Source: Leuctra nigra
Lineage: Eukaryota > Arthropoda > Insecta > Plecoptera > Leuctridae
Assembly (NCBI GenBank): GCA_934045905.1
Contig: OW203765.1
Coordinates: forward strand, 17,423,409 to 17,487,408
Direction of reading: 5' to 3'
Length of the DNA: 64,000 nucleotides
A model generated the notes under the pieces. It did no database searches, had not been told where the DNA came from, and saw only the letters and a list, made by a program, of their open reading frames with translations. Both the position numbers and the translations under genes were made by a program. Each line of letters begins with the position of its first letter. Position 1 is the stretch's first letter. Positions 9,801 to 21,800 of the stretch are shown here, piece by piece.

Positions 9801-12800
9801 ACTTGCTCAAGAAAATGGTTCTGTGTAAATTGGACTTTAGAAGCAGGGAAGGGACTGACATTGAGCGGCCGAACTAGAGTTCAAGGATTTGCAGTTTGTA
9901 ACTTGTAACTATGATTTCAGGCGGCTGAAACCGCAAGGAGCCTTGTTGTCGGAGAGAACCGAGCTGGAGGCGTCGGGCAGTGAATATCATCCCTCGGAGT
10001 CTGAAGAGGACGAAGATCATTCCGTCCTGCCCGGCAAGTCCAGTGCCCGAGCCAAACCGAAACCCAAGGCCACGGTGAAGGACGTAGAGCCGTGGGGAAC
10101 GGACGACAGCGACTGGGAGAGTTCCGATGAGGAAGGGGAGTTGAGGAAGCGGAGGAAGAGTGAGTAGTGTTTAAAGACTCATTATTTTGTGTTTTGTCAG
10201 AAGTAGGTATGATTTTGAATCAGGGTACATACATAGGTAGGCACTCAAACCAATAAAAAACAATATTTGTACAGAATGGATTGGTAGGTGGTCAGGTTTC
10301 TTGACAATCAATCCTTGTTACACACCTCCTTGAGGTGCAATCCTTGACAATCAATGAAATCGGAGATCACCCACTAGAGTAAGATGGAATGATGTAATTT
10401 TCTTTCGAATAGGTACCTACCTAGGTAGGTACCGTTTATTAAATTTATTTGAGTGCACCTACCCGAAAAATTGTTAAAACCTTCCAGGCAATTTAAATAG
10501 AAAATTTAAATTTAGTGTTTTTTTTTTATTATTATTTTTTTATTATTATTAAGTCTATATTCTCAACAGAGCCAGGCTCCACTAGTGAGAATGTAATATG
10601 GAGAAGGGAGGAGAGGAAACCCGGTACCGGCATGTAGCCTACTCCTGACGAAAGATACCAAGGGGACCAACGGCTTAACGTCCCTTCCGAAGGACGGTGT
10701 AACATTCACAGCACGAGCCTCCACAACCCGCGCCGTCGAGAGACTGATAACAGGTGGAGGGAGGTCGTCACACTAACCCCCAAACACCCCAGTCCCTCTG
10801 GCCCAACGGCAGCAACCTGGCAAGGCAGAGTTGAATGGTCACCCATCCAATCGCTGACTGCGCTCAATGTTGCTTAACCTCGGTGATCTGACGAGAACCG
10901 AGGTATCCATTACACCAACTGTTGGGTTTGGGCTTCTTATAGCTAACTTAAGTGTAGGCGTATCTATAAGAATTGTTAGGTAACTGCCAGTAGCGTAGGT
11001 ACTACTTCCAAAATTAAAAACATCTATTTAATCTAATTTTGAGATGGAAGTGAAAATAACAGCTTGCTTCGTTAGGCAAAATTAGTGTAAAATGATGGTT
11101 CTGCAAAGGACTGTTTGTGATGCGATGGAGGTGTTGCCATCTTCTGACGTCAACGGAAAAGAAGAAGCGGCCATATCACTGCCATAAACTAGAAGGTTCT
11201 AAACATGCACCACTTCATTATTAATGTCGTTACCACAGGCAAGAAGTCAATAGATGACGGAAACACTGCCGACTATCAGACTCGACTGAAGCTCTGGAAA
11301 GAAGAGAAGGATATTTCTGGAGCGCTGGACGATGAAACCTTCCATGACCTCGACATGGGATACAAAATTCCGAACGGCATGTGGACTAAACTATACAAGT
11401 ACGTACCTGTATGCCTTTTTTTTATCAAATGTACATTTACAGGTCCTCCTAATACTTTCTGACCAAGTATTGGCGACTCATTGTCAGGCACTTCATAAAT
11501 TAATTAGGTACCTACCTAGTTTACAGATGCTTTTTACAAAATGTCACATTAAGGCTGCATTTCACCAAGATTTGGAATCTTGGTGAAACGCAGCCTAAGT
11601 GTTGTGAGAGTGGACTCACACGCCGTATGACTTGGCTGAGTGGAGCGCCCGCTCCATTAAATCCTGTTCTATTTATATGTAGAATTCAATTAATATAACC
11701 CTAAAAAGATTTCGGCTTCTTGGCATTAGGTTAGAAATTTTATAAAAAGCAAGCTAACGTAATTTTAATGCGGTCTATATAGTTTTAGTTGTTGTAGCGT
11801 AGGTAATTAAGCGAGCAGAACGTGCGTCTTTACATGAAACTTATGGCTCGAATATCCGTTTTTTTTGTTTGTCTGTGTGTTCTTTAATAATTAATTATTC
11901 ATGCCAAATGAAGTAGGTAACGGATCAGGCAATTTTTTTCACAAATGAAGGTATATTTCCTACTATCCTGATTTGTGATGTCACTAGAATGTCTTATAGC
12001 AAGATTTGTCCATTGGTTTCATTGGAAATGTCAATGTGATTTAATGTTGTTCATCAACTATGTATTGTAGCAACAAAATCTACAAAATGTTTATCAAATA
12101 TGTACCTACCCATAAAATTGAGTGAGTCAACTGAACTGAATTCTGAGACATTCTACCTACAGGTATGTTTGGCTCGCAGTAGCACAGTTTGCGTAGGATT
12201 CACTCTCACCTAACTCTCATCATGGTTGCAGATACCAACAGGTGGGGGTCCAGTGGCTGTGGGAGTTGCATCAGCAGCGCTGCGGTGGGATCCTCGGCGA
12301 CGAGATGGGTCTTGGCAAGACCATCCAGATCATAGCGTTCCTCGCTGGCCTCGCCGCCAGCCCAGTCACTGACAGGCACTTGTGGTAAAGCAAGCTTCAC
12401 TCTGTAGCGAACACCTTTTAGTGGTCAATAAGCGATGCCCATCAATACATGTGTATCGGCTTTCACAAAAGCAAAGATGCATTTGAACATTTGAGTGGTA
12501 TGTAACAAAAATCGGGATTCCAAAATCCAAACATGTTTTGCTTCCAATGGAAATAATGCCAGATAAATGGTGCTGGTTATTTTCTGCATGCTTCACCTCA
12601 TCGAAAAGAGTCGGGGAATACCTACATGTCAAATGTCTACCATTGCTTAAAAAATGGTATTTAACATAATATTTTTAAATGCCCAGTGAATGGTTAGGAG
12701 ATTCAGAATAATTATATAAATAATTTTATTCCAGAGAGAATGGGAATCTACATAAAAAAGGTTCCATTCACAGTTCTGAATTGTTAAAGTCCACTTAGAA

Positions 12801-15800
12801 TCATCAAGAAAGCTCAAAAACGAACCACTCAGGTTCACAAGACTTTAAAGTGGACATTTAGACAACTTGAAAGCTATAAAAATGTATTAATAGATACCCC
12901 AGGAATTAGTACCTTTCCATTCCCGGTACATGGTACAGATTGTGGGTGTGACTACGATCCCGACAGCCGGGACTTTCAGGTTAAAAAAATAATCCCGACC
13001 GTAGGTTTTACTGGGCAGCCTAAGGAATAAAACTCTCTATGGGTAGACAAATTCGAGCTGGGCAACATAAAAAAAATAACTCTATGGTTAGGCAGAATTA
13101 AAACTTGTGAAAATTACAAATAAAAAAAATTTGCTCCCGGCCGGATTCGAACCGACGACCTCTTGCACCGTGGTCCAGTACGCTATCCAAAGCGCCATCT
13201 GGACGGTCATACTGAAAGCCGTTCTTAACCAGTATATAAATAAACAAGGCCAGTCGGGACTATTTTTTTAACCTGAAAATCCCGGCTGTCAGGATTTTAG
13301 TCACTACCACAGATTGTACCTACGCTTGAAAATAATTTTAGCTATGAAACAAAACAACGCTATTATAATTGAGCGAGCGTAGCGAGCGTCTCCTTTCGGC
13401 TCATTTGGCACGGACCTCTGTTTTTTTTTTTTTTTTTTTTTCTGTTGGGTGAGGCTGTACAGGTCAGAGTTTTTCTTCGATCGATCTGAAATTTTGCACA
13501 CATGTAGAGACAACCTTTTCTGTTTGCAGGCCCCAAATTTTTTTAAAATCCATTCATTGGTTAAAATTGAAATAAACATCTCCTGATAGGTTGAAAAATG
13601 AAAATGGTATTCGATAAATCTGATCAAATTCATATTTTGGCTATACAGGTCAGAGTTTTACTTTGATCTAGCTGAAATTTTGCACACATGTAAAACTAAC
13701 CTTCTCTGTTTGCAGACCATAATTTTTTTGAAATCCATTAATTGGTTAAAATTTAAATAAATATCTCCTGATAGGCTGAAAAATGAAAACGGTCTTCGAT
13801 AATTCAGATCAAACTCATATTTTGCATGATCATTAAGATTAACATTGTCTCTTATTTTACAAAATTTCATCCCAATCAGTTAAGAACGTATGAACTTATT
13901 TACATTTTTAATATCTGTCAGTAATGAAGTATCAAAATGAATGTTTTCCAGTGCCAATTGGATTGAATCTGATTTGTTTTATTTTAACCAGGGTTCTTAG
14001 ATGCTTAGATGTTATTTTCAAGTTTCAATGAAAAGCATAATAATATGTTGTGTTGATTGAGTTATCATATTTCAATTCAATATGGATGTATATGTTTTCT
14101 GTGCTTGTGTACGCATTTCCGGTTCGAGAATTTGCATGTCCCCGTGCTCGCTCACCAACGCGTTACACTGAGCGTTTTCCTAGTGTTAAATATCCTTAGT
14201 CCGTGCTCTGTTCCTGTGTATAATGATGTCGGTTGTGTCGCGCAGCTACCAAGGCCTGGGCCCTGTGCTGATCATCTGCCCCACGACGGTGATGCACCAG
14301 TGGGTGCGGGAGTTCCACGCCTGGTGGCCGCCGTGTCGGGTGTCGGTGCTGCACGAGTCCGGTTCCCACGCCGGCACGCGACCCGCGCTCATCGCCTCGC
14401 TGTCGTCGCGCGCCGGCGTCCTCGTCACGTCGTACAGCGGCGCGGTACAACATCGAGACGACCTCGTCGCCAGGGACTGGCATTACGTCGTCCTCGATGA
14501 GGGGCACAAGATCAGAAACCCGGATGCACAGGTGAGCCGGCGATTTCAATTCACAAAAAACCTCGATGCCTTACCACAAGAATTACGTAAATACATATAT
14601 AATATTGGCTCAATTCAACTCTCGGAAAATACTTCAATCAATGAAAGAGATGTTTCTATGCTAAACCATGCTACTGTCCCCGTTTACTGCTAAAATCTGT
14701 TCCAAAATGGTTTGGGATGTTTTTCCTTGGGTTTATTTAATTTGTCCAGTGAAATTTTCTTCAAGGTTGACTGACTTTTTCAGCAATATATCTCTTATAA
14801 ACAAGAGTGAATTCATCAAATTATGCTAATATTTGATACTAGTAGCCCTCCGACAACTCTTTCATTACTCACTCTCGATACGCGTTGTGAGATAGAAGTT
14901 GTGCAATGTCCAGGTGACGATCACGTGCAAGATGTTTCGCACGCCGCACCGCATCATCCTCTCCGGCTCTCCGATGCAGAACCACCTGAAGGAGCTGTGG
15001 TCGCTGTTCGACTTCATCTTCCCGGGCAAGCTCGGCACGCTGCCGGTGTTCCTCGCACAGCTCGCCGTCCCCATCACCCAGGGCGGGTACGCCAACGCGA
15101 CGGAAGTGCAGGTGACGACACAAACCACCTCGTGACAGCTGACAATGCCAATGCCGGGGTAGCGAGAGAGCGGCCATCTTGCAAGGCTGCCATGTTTTGT
15201 CCAAATTAGACTAAATACAGTATTTACAACAATCATTGTATGAACAAAGACAACAACAATAAAACTACGGTTGTAAAATCAAATTTAGTCACTTGCACAG
15301 CACCTGTTCAATGATTACTGAGGACAAAGATTGGCGCCTTTGCGAGATGGTCTTTTTCTTGCTTACAGGCTCTCTAGTCACTCATAAACAAGTATAAACA
15401 GGCCTTGTAAACCTACCGAAGACGTGGGACCGATCTGTTGTTTTCCATGCGCTGTAGCAGTTTCACCAGAGCAAAGTAGTGCAAGTACTTAGTAGTCTTG
15501 CACCAGTGAGCACTGTGATAACTTGCTGTTGACAATACTATCGATTGTATTTTAATTCATTCTTAATTTTTTTTGATTTCTCTCAAGAAACGTGGAATTT
15601 TTATTATTGCTTTTAAATTTTCAAGTAGTAATCCTAAGAATTTGTATTATTTTTTAGCCAAGTTGTATGCATGAAAACATGCATCTTGATTGTTATTGTT
15701 CTTTCGTTACATAAACAGGGTTTGAATGTATGCTTTTCACTTAAAATGAATTGCATAAAATCTTCTCCACCGATTACATTTAAGCTTTGCCCACCATGTT

Positions 15801-18800
15801 ACTGCTATGTCTGTATACTGACCCCACTACTTGCTCCTTCCACCAGGTGGCTACGGCGTACCGGTGTGCGCGGATGTTGCGCGACACCATCGACCCGTAT
15901 CTCCTGCGTCGGATGAAGTCGGACGTCCAGGCTCACATCCAACTGCCGGCCAAGAGTGAGCAGGTGAGATACACGGTCTTACACCTGAGCAATCATGATG
16001 ACTATTGTCTAGTTGAGTGGCTACAAACATTTTATATTACTTAAACTCTTAAATATGTTTTTGTTTCTTTTTCTGGTTGTAAACGAATAATAGAGTAGGA
16101 GTATGATTATTTTGATAATTAGGTGCCTACTAGTTAGTCACTAAGTGTTTTATCAAAATGATATAGGGGTACGTCCAGCGAAATGTGGAATTTTCTTAAA
16201 ATTCTATTTTATTTTCTATATTTTTTATATTGGTCTTAAATTAAAGATAAACGTTCAAATTACTCATTTCTAAGCTTCGACACTGGTAAATATTAATATT
16301 TACATCAATATTTGCTCTTTAAAATATAGGCGTTTTCAGAGTGTGCGTATACAAAAAACATCGGTCACTTCCTTAGTGTAAAAATATTATTATTAAACAT
16401 TATATGAGATTATTGTTAGTGAATAATTGTTTGGGTATACTTTAACTTTTATAATCAATACATTTTGACATGAATTGCTTTGTCAGATTTATGAAAAATA
16501 CTTTTTTATTGAAAGTTGTAAAAATGTCCGAAGACTCACGAAAAGATAGAAATGTTTTCATAAGAACTGACTGGCTCCCACCTTCAAGTTTAAACTTTCT
16601 GAGTTGCTATTCCACATTATGCCACACAGATGGCACCAGCAGGATATAGTTTATCATTCAAATTGCGCCTTCTATACTGAAATGAAAATGTGTCCAGAGA
16701 CTCACAGAACCTGTCCAAAGACTCACACAAGCACGTGTTGAATGCTATAAAAGTGTAAGTGTCAAGATACATTTCGTTTTAGAACCAGAAATAGGTAAGA
16801 ACAATATTTATGTAATTGTTACACATCTATTTCGTCACAGTAAAGCTGAATGAACATTGTGCTGAATGAACGAATGGGCTGAATGACCATGAGGGTAACC
16901 TAAACTTTATCTTGTTAGATGCCGAAGTCTACAAAAGAACAGATGAAAAGGTATCACGATGCACATTTTGAAGAAGAAAATTACAAAAAGCAGCTGAGTA
17001 ATAAGTAGAGCCAGTTTTAAATGGTGATTTTATTTCTTAAAATTCGTTTTTAAAATCATCAATTTCGTTTTTTGTGTTTTTTCTGGAAGAGGGATTTCGC
17101 GATTTTGTGGTGATATTAAATTGGTTATAAAACACATTGTAATAACCCCCAGAAACCATTACTTGATGAAAAACATGTATGCCACTTTGGAGGAGGGATT
17201 GGAATGGATTGGTCATGCACTATTAGCACTGAAATAGGCTCGTCTAGAATGGCGTCTTTAATGCTCTGTACTGTCTTTTCCCCAACCCACATTTTCTCTG
17301 TATAGATGATACATATTTAAAATTTCATGACGCAAAATGTATAGTTTGACAAGATATTTTCTTTCCCAATCCAACCATTTTCAGTGCAGTAATTGTTCCA
17401 AAATATCCTTCTGTGTAAGTAGACTATTGATAAATAGTTGCGACTGGTTGAGGGTGGAAAGGGGGTTGGGAAAACCGGTCGACCTTGAACAGATGGGGGC
17501 GCAAAACAAAGCAGCCTGGAGGCATCATCAACTAGTTAGACTGGTCTGGTTCACTTTGAGGGTGGGTAGCAAAGTGTCTGGCGAGGGGGAGGGGGTCGAG
17601 TGAGTAGCACATGGAAAGAAACTGGTTTCGTTTGTTGTTGTGTGACCTGTTAGGGGGATAAAAGCAGTAATTTTAATAGAAACCCTTTATTTCGTGGTCA
17701 TTTCGCGGAAAATGTTGAATATCGCGATCAGGGTTGGATTTCGTTTTTTTTCGCGATGTAAAAATGGTAGATTTGGGTTCTATACACAATGAAATGGATT
17801 TTAGTAGAAGAAAATAGTGCAATCAGAACAATTCGCGAATTCGCGCATCACCATTTAAAACTGGCTCTAGTAATAAGGAGATACCCCTCCTTTTTAAAAA
17901 GGAGACTGTCCACGAAGCTCAACTTCGTAGAGCGAAAGATGCACAGAGAAAGCGGTTCAAGTGAAAAGCAGAGAAGGATGCAAATGCCTCTCAAAATATT
18001 GAGGTATATTTTCACACTACACTTCCACCGAGTGTGATTCCATGGGAGCTAGCCGGCATCCCAAATATTCTAATGACGTGACGGACAATGCGATTCCGAT
18101 CAGGACGACATCGAGCAAGACATTCCTGACAAGGATGATGATAATGGTGAACAGATTGGAACATCAGCCGATGGCTAGCACTTCTTTCTACCATCAACTA
18201 TTAGTAGCACCATCCCAATTCAAGGGAACTGGATTGCAGTAATATATGATGACGGATGGGTACCAGGGACAATTAACGCTGTTTTGCCCAATGGAAAAGT
18301 TACCGTCAAATTCATGCGCAGTGCAGGGCCGAATAGATTCTTATGGCCTGACAAAGATGATATTGACACAATTGTATTTGAGTCTGCCCTGGCATTATTT
18401 GAGTGTCCCCCTCATCTCATTTCATACTCCCGTCATGCATTGTACTCATTTCCAGCAGATGAGTATAGGGGTGCTTGATTTGTACATTTCAACTCTCTAA
18501 AGGTTACCATATCAATATCAAAATTATATATTGTTAATTTTATTGCCTATTATCAAATACTATGATGATATTACATTAGTTTCTTATTATAATCTATGCC
18601 GAGCCATTCTGTCCGAAGACTCACGTCCGGAGACTCACAGCTGTAGTGGCACATTTTTTTTCGTATATAATTGTCCTTTTCGAATTATGCACATATTATG
18701 GCATTTATGTTAACTTGACATTTACATTATAATATAAAAAAAATCATTACACAGATGTGTGTGCTTGTTTAGGAGAAATTGAATGTGCTAACCTAACATA

Positions 18801-21800
18801 TTAAGATTTGGTATTGGCCAATTTTCGTCCAGAGACTCACGCACTACAAAATCTATAATAAAGAATTGATATTGAGAAATTCACAAAATCAAACTGTTAC
18901 TCCTTATTCTCCATCACTACTTGAATATATTCCCACAGAAAGATACCTCAAAAGTATTTTGTAACATATTCAAATTGTGTGTCAGAGTTACAAAAAATGC
19001 TCCAAATGTCCGAAGACTCACTATGGACGTACCCATAGTTTTTATTTTTAGGTACACTCGACAATTCATAAAACGGTATTTGAATGAAACAGATTGGCTG
19101 CTGGTCAGGTTAATTGACAATCAATCCTTGTTATTATCAATTAAATCAGAGCTCACCTACAAGAGGTAGATGACGAGTAAGTATAGACTTCATCAGATGA
19201 TGCCATCAAATTTTTTTCAGACAATCCATTTCTTTCAAATACCTTTTTATGAATTGTCGAGTGTACCTACCTATTTATTATTTAATTTAGCACAATATTT
19301 TAGTTCTAAAGGCCTGGTTTGGCTTCCAGCAAAATGATTTGAAATTTCAGATTGTCAAGTTTCGTCAGATTAAAACTCGGAATTTTTATATTTTTGATAT
19401 TAAAATTTGCTCTAGGGTTAAAAAATGTGAGGTACCTACGTACTACAAGTTTTCTAAAAAAAATATTCATGAGCAATCGAGTTTAAATTTTTGTAAGAGC
19501 AATTCTACACCCCATTCAAACAGTTAAACACTCCAGGTAAATGACTGCAAGGAAATAACTTTTTAAAGGTGTGAGGTTCTTGAAAACAATACTAGCGATC
19601 TACTCTGGCCCTGCATTTGGTTGACGACACAATAATGTCCAGGTGCTGTTCTGCCGCCTGACGGACGAGCAACGAGCCCTCTACAAGTCCTACATCGAGT
19701 CCCCGGACGTGGTCAGCATCATCGACGGCAGGATGAAGGTGTTTGTCGGGTTGATAAACCTGCGCAAAATCTGCAACCACCCGGACATCTACTCGGGCGG
19801 GCCCAAGATCATGCGCTGGGAGAAGGAGGAGGATTTCACCGAGGAGCAGAGATACGGTGGGGATTCAAAACACTTGTCGCTCGTTACTCTGGGTTTCAAA
19901 ACTATACAATACTTCTCCCAGAACACTGCAAAACATGCAAAAATACAACACTTTTAAATACTTACTTAAACAACTACTAAGCGGCAGACATTGAAAAATT
20001 CCAAAAAGAGTAATAGGTAAGTTAGATGTTAAATAAATAAAAAATGAAATCACTTGACCCCATTAAAATATTATATAAACATGAACTTCTTCTTACATTG
20101 CAAATTGTTGTCATTTGTGACTTATTGTCTATTTTTATATAAATAATTGGTCCTATGCCAAAATTAATTAAATGTATAAAAATAAAAATTAACCACATTA
20201 AAAAGAAGAAATCAGACATTTGAAAATTTATCGTAGAAATAGACTTAAAGAAATACCTAATCGAAATCATACTTAAATTGATGATAAGAAAATCAATTGA
20301 AAAAGAAACTAACTAAAAGTCAGGTGCGAGACTGAGAGTGTCATAATATGCTCCTCTTTCTGTACCAAGTCCAGTCCATATCATCACCTACCAGCCAAGC
20401 CCAAGCCAAGCATGAGAATGTCGGAATGACGTATGGTTCCCTCTGACGCAGGCTTCTGGCGTCGCGCCGGCAAGATGCTGGTCATCGAGTCGCTGCTGAA
20501 GATCTGGCGGCGCCAAGGTCACCGTGTGCTGCTCTTCACGCAGAGCCGCCAGATGCTGTGCATCCTCGAGGCATTCGTGCAGCGGCGCGGATACTCGTAC
20601 GTCAAGATGGACGGCGGAACTTCCATCGGCTCTCGCCAGCCGCTCGTCAAGAAGTAAGACTGCGCTCATCGAGATGTCTTGTAGCTGCTTATAAATAGGG
20701 CAATCTAATCTGACATCACAGCTAAGGATGTTTTGTGGAGGGAGACTTTTGTTTATTTCACTCATAGCGTTGCAGTACCATACACAATTGAAAGCAAGAA
20801 ATAGAGTACCTATGCTAATTTCATTTGTTGAATCATCATTACAAAGCTCACGATGAAGCTTATGATGAGCGTATGAAAATGCATCTAAACTGGTTAGTGT
20901 CCAAACTTGATGAACTTTCAGAACATCAGATTTTTCAACAGAAGGTATTGAAATTTAACTTTAAAATGTTACCCTTGGTACCAAGTACTACCCAATTATT
21001 ACATTTGTATCTATACAATAAATCTTTTAAAATGGCTTGAAAATGAAATGGATAAATATGGTGGGTTTTAATCAATGTTATGAATATAATAGATGTAAGT
21101 AATAAATTACTATTGGTAAGGTATGCTTGCAATTTTCTAAAGAGGGAGAACAGAACTGAAACACAAGTAAACACTATTTTCCCAATATCGTTGATCACGC
21201 ATACATCGGAAGTGTATTCAGTTATCTCCCTGTTGTTCAGATTCAACGAAGACCCGAGCATCTTCGTGTTCCTGCTGACAACGCGGGTGGGTGGCCTGGG
21301 GGTCAACTTGACCGGCGCTGACCGGGTGGTCATCTACGACCCAGACTGGAACCCGGCGACGGACTTGCAGGCCCGAGAGCGGGCGTGGAGGATCGGCCAG
21401 TTGAACAACGTCACGGTCTACAGGTAACATTCTTCGTCGTGATCTTACGTCATCATGTGTAATAGAAAGGGGAGTGAACAGACAATATCGCATCATGTTG
21501 TAAATTTTCTAACTCTATTGCACCTAATTGTTGGATTTGAATTATATTACTAGGAACAACTAGAAATAAAAAACATTTAAAAGGCATTGTTGTTTAGTTA
21601 AAATTAGGAATGCACAGCGTTATTATTTAAAAACTTAAAACATTCGACACGCTAGTATAGGTACCCACGTCTTGATATCTCGGTACTCTCTTTTCTTGTT
21701 ATGTACTAAAGTAACCAACAGGCGATCTGTGGATTGGACTTCTCTTGTAAGTGTAAAACCAGTATTTTATGAACCCTTTTTTAAGCTCAACATAAGGGAC

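Larger units (their letters stand above)
16167..19034 (+). mobile_element. 2.87-kb DNA transposon with subterminal GTCCRRAGACTCAC repeats (ERCC6 intron 7)
   Basis: Inverted ends GGGTACGTCC and GGACGTACCC are bordered by ATAG on both sides (a 4-bp target duplication). Copies of a 14-bp motif, GTCCGAAGACTCAC and variants, lie near 16527, 16693, 16716, 18610, 18624, 18829 and 19009. They are clustered towards the two ends, as expected of transposase-binding sites. It carries a broken coding region (16921-18477) interrupted by a hAT element. I cannot assign the superfamily; 4-bp duplications occur in Sola1 and Chapaev types, among others. Confidence 0.65.

Noticed and set aside
10836..10925. Functional 5S rRNA gene
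   Set aside because: Only the internal region resembles 5S. The terminal stem is degraded, and the sequence continues into a SINE body and A-rich tail.
13132..13205. Functional tRNA gene
   Set aside because: A and B boxes are present, but stems do not pair well enough by eye, and the sequence lies inside an inverted-repeat element with a target duplication.
14196..14549. Minus-strand and second plus-strand open frames over ERCC6 exon 5
   Set aside because: They are GC-rich shadows of the ERCC6 frame. Only the ERCC6 frame shows conserved helicase residues and in-phase splice sites.
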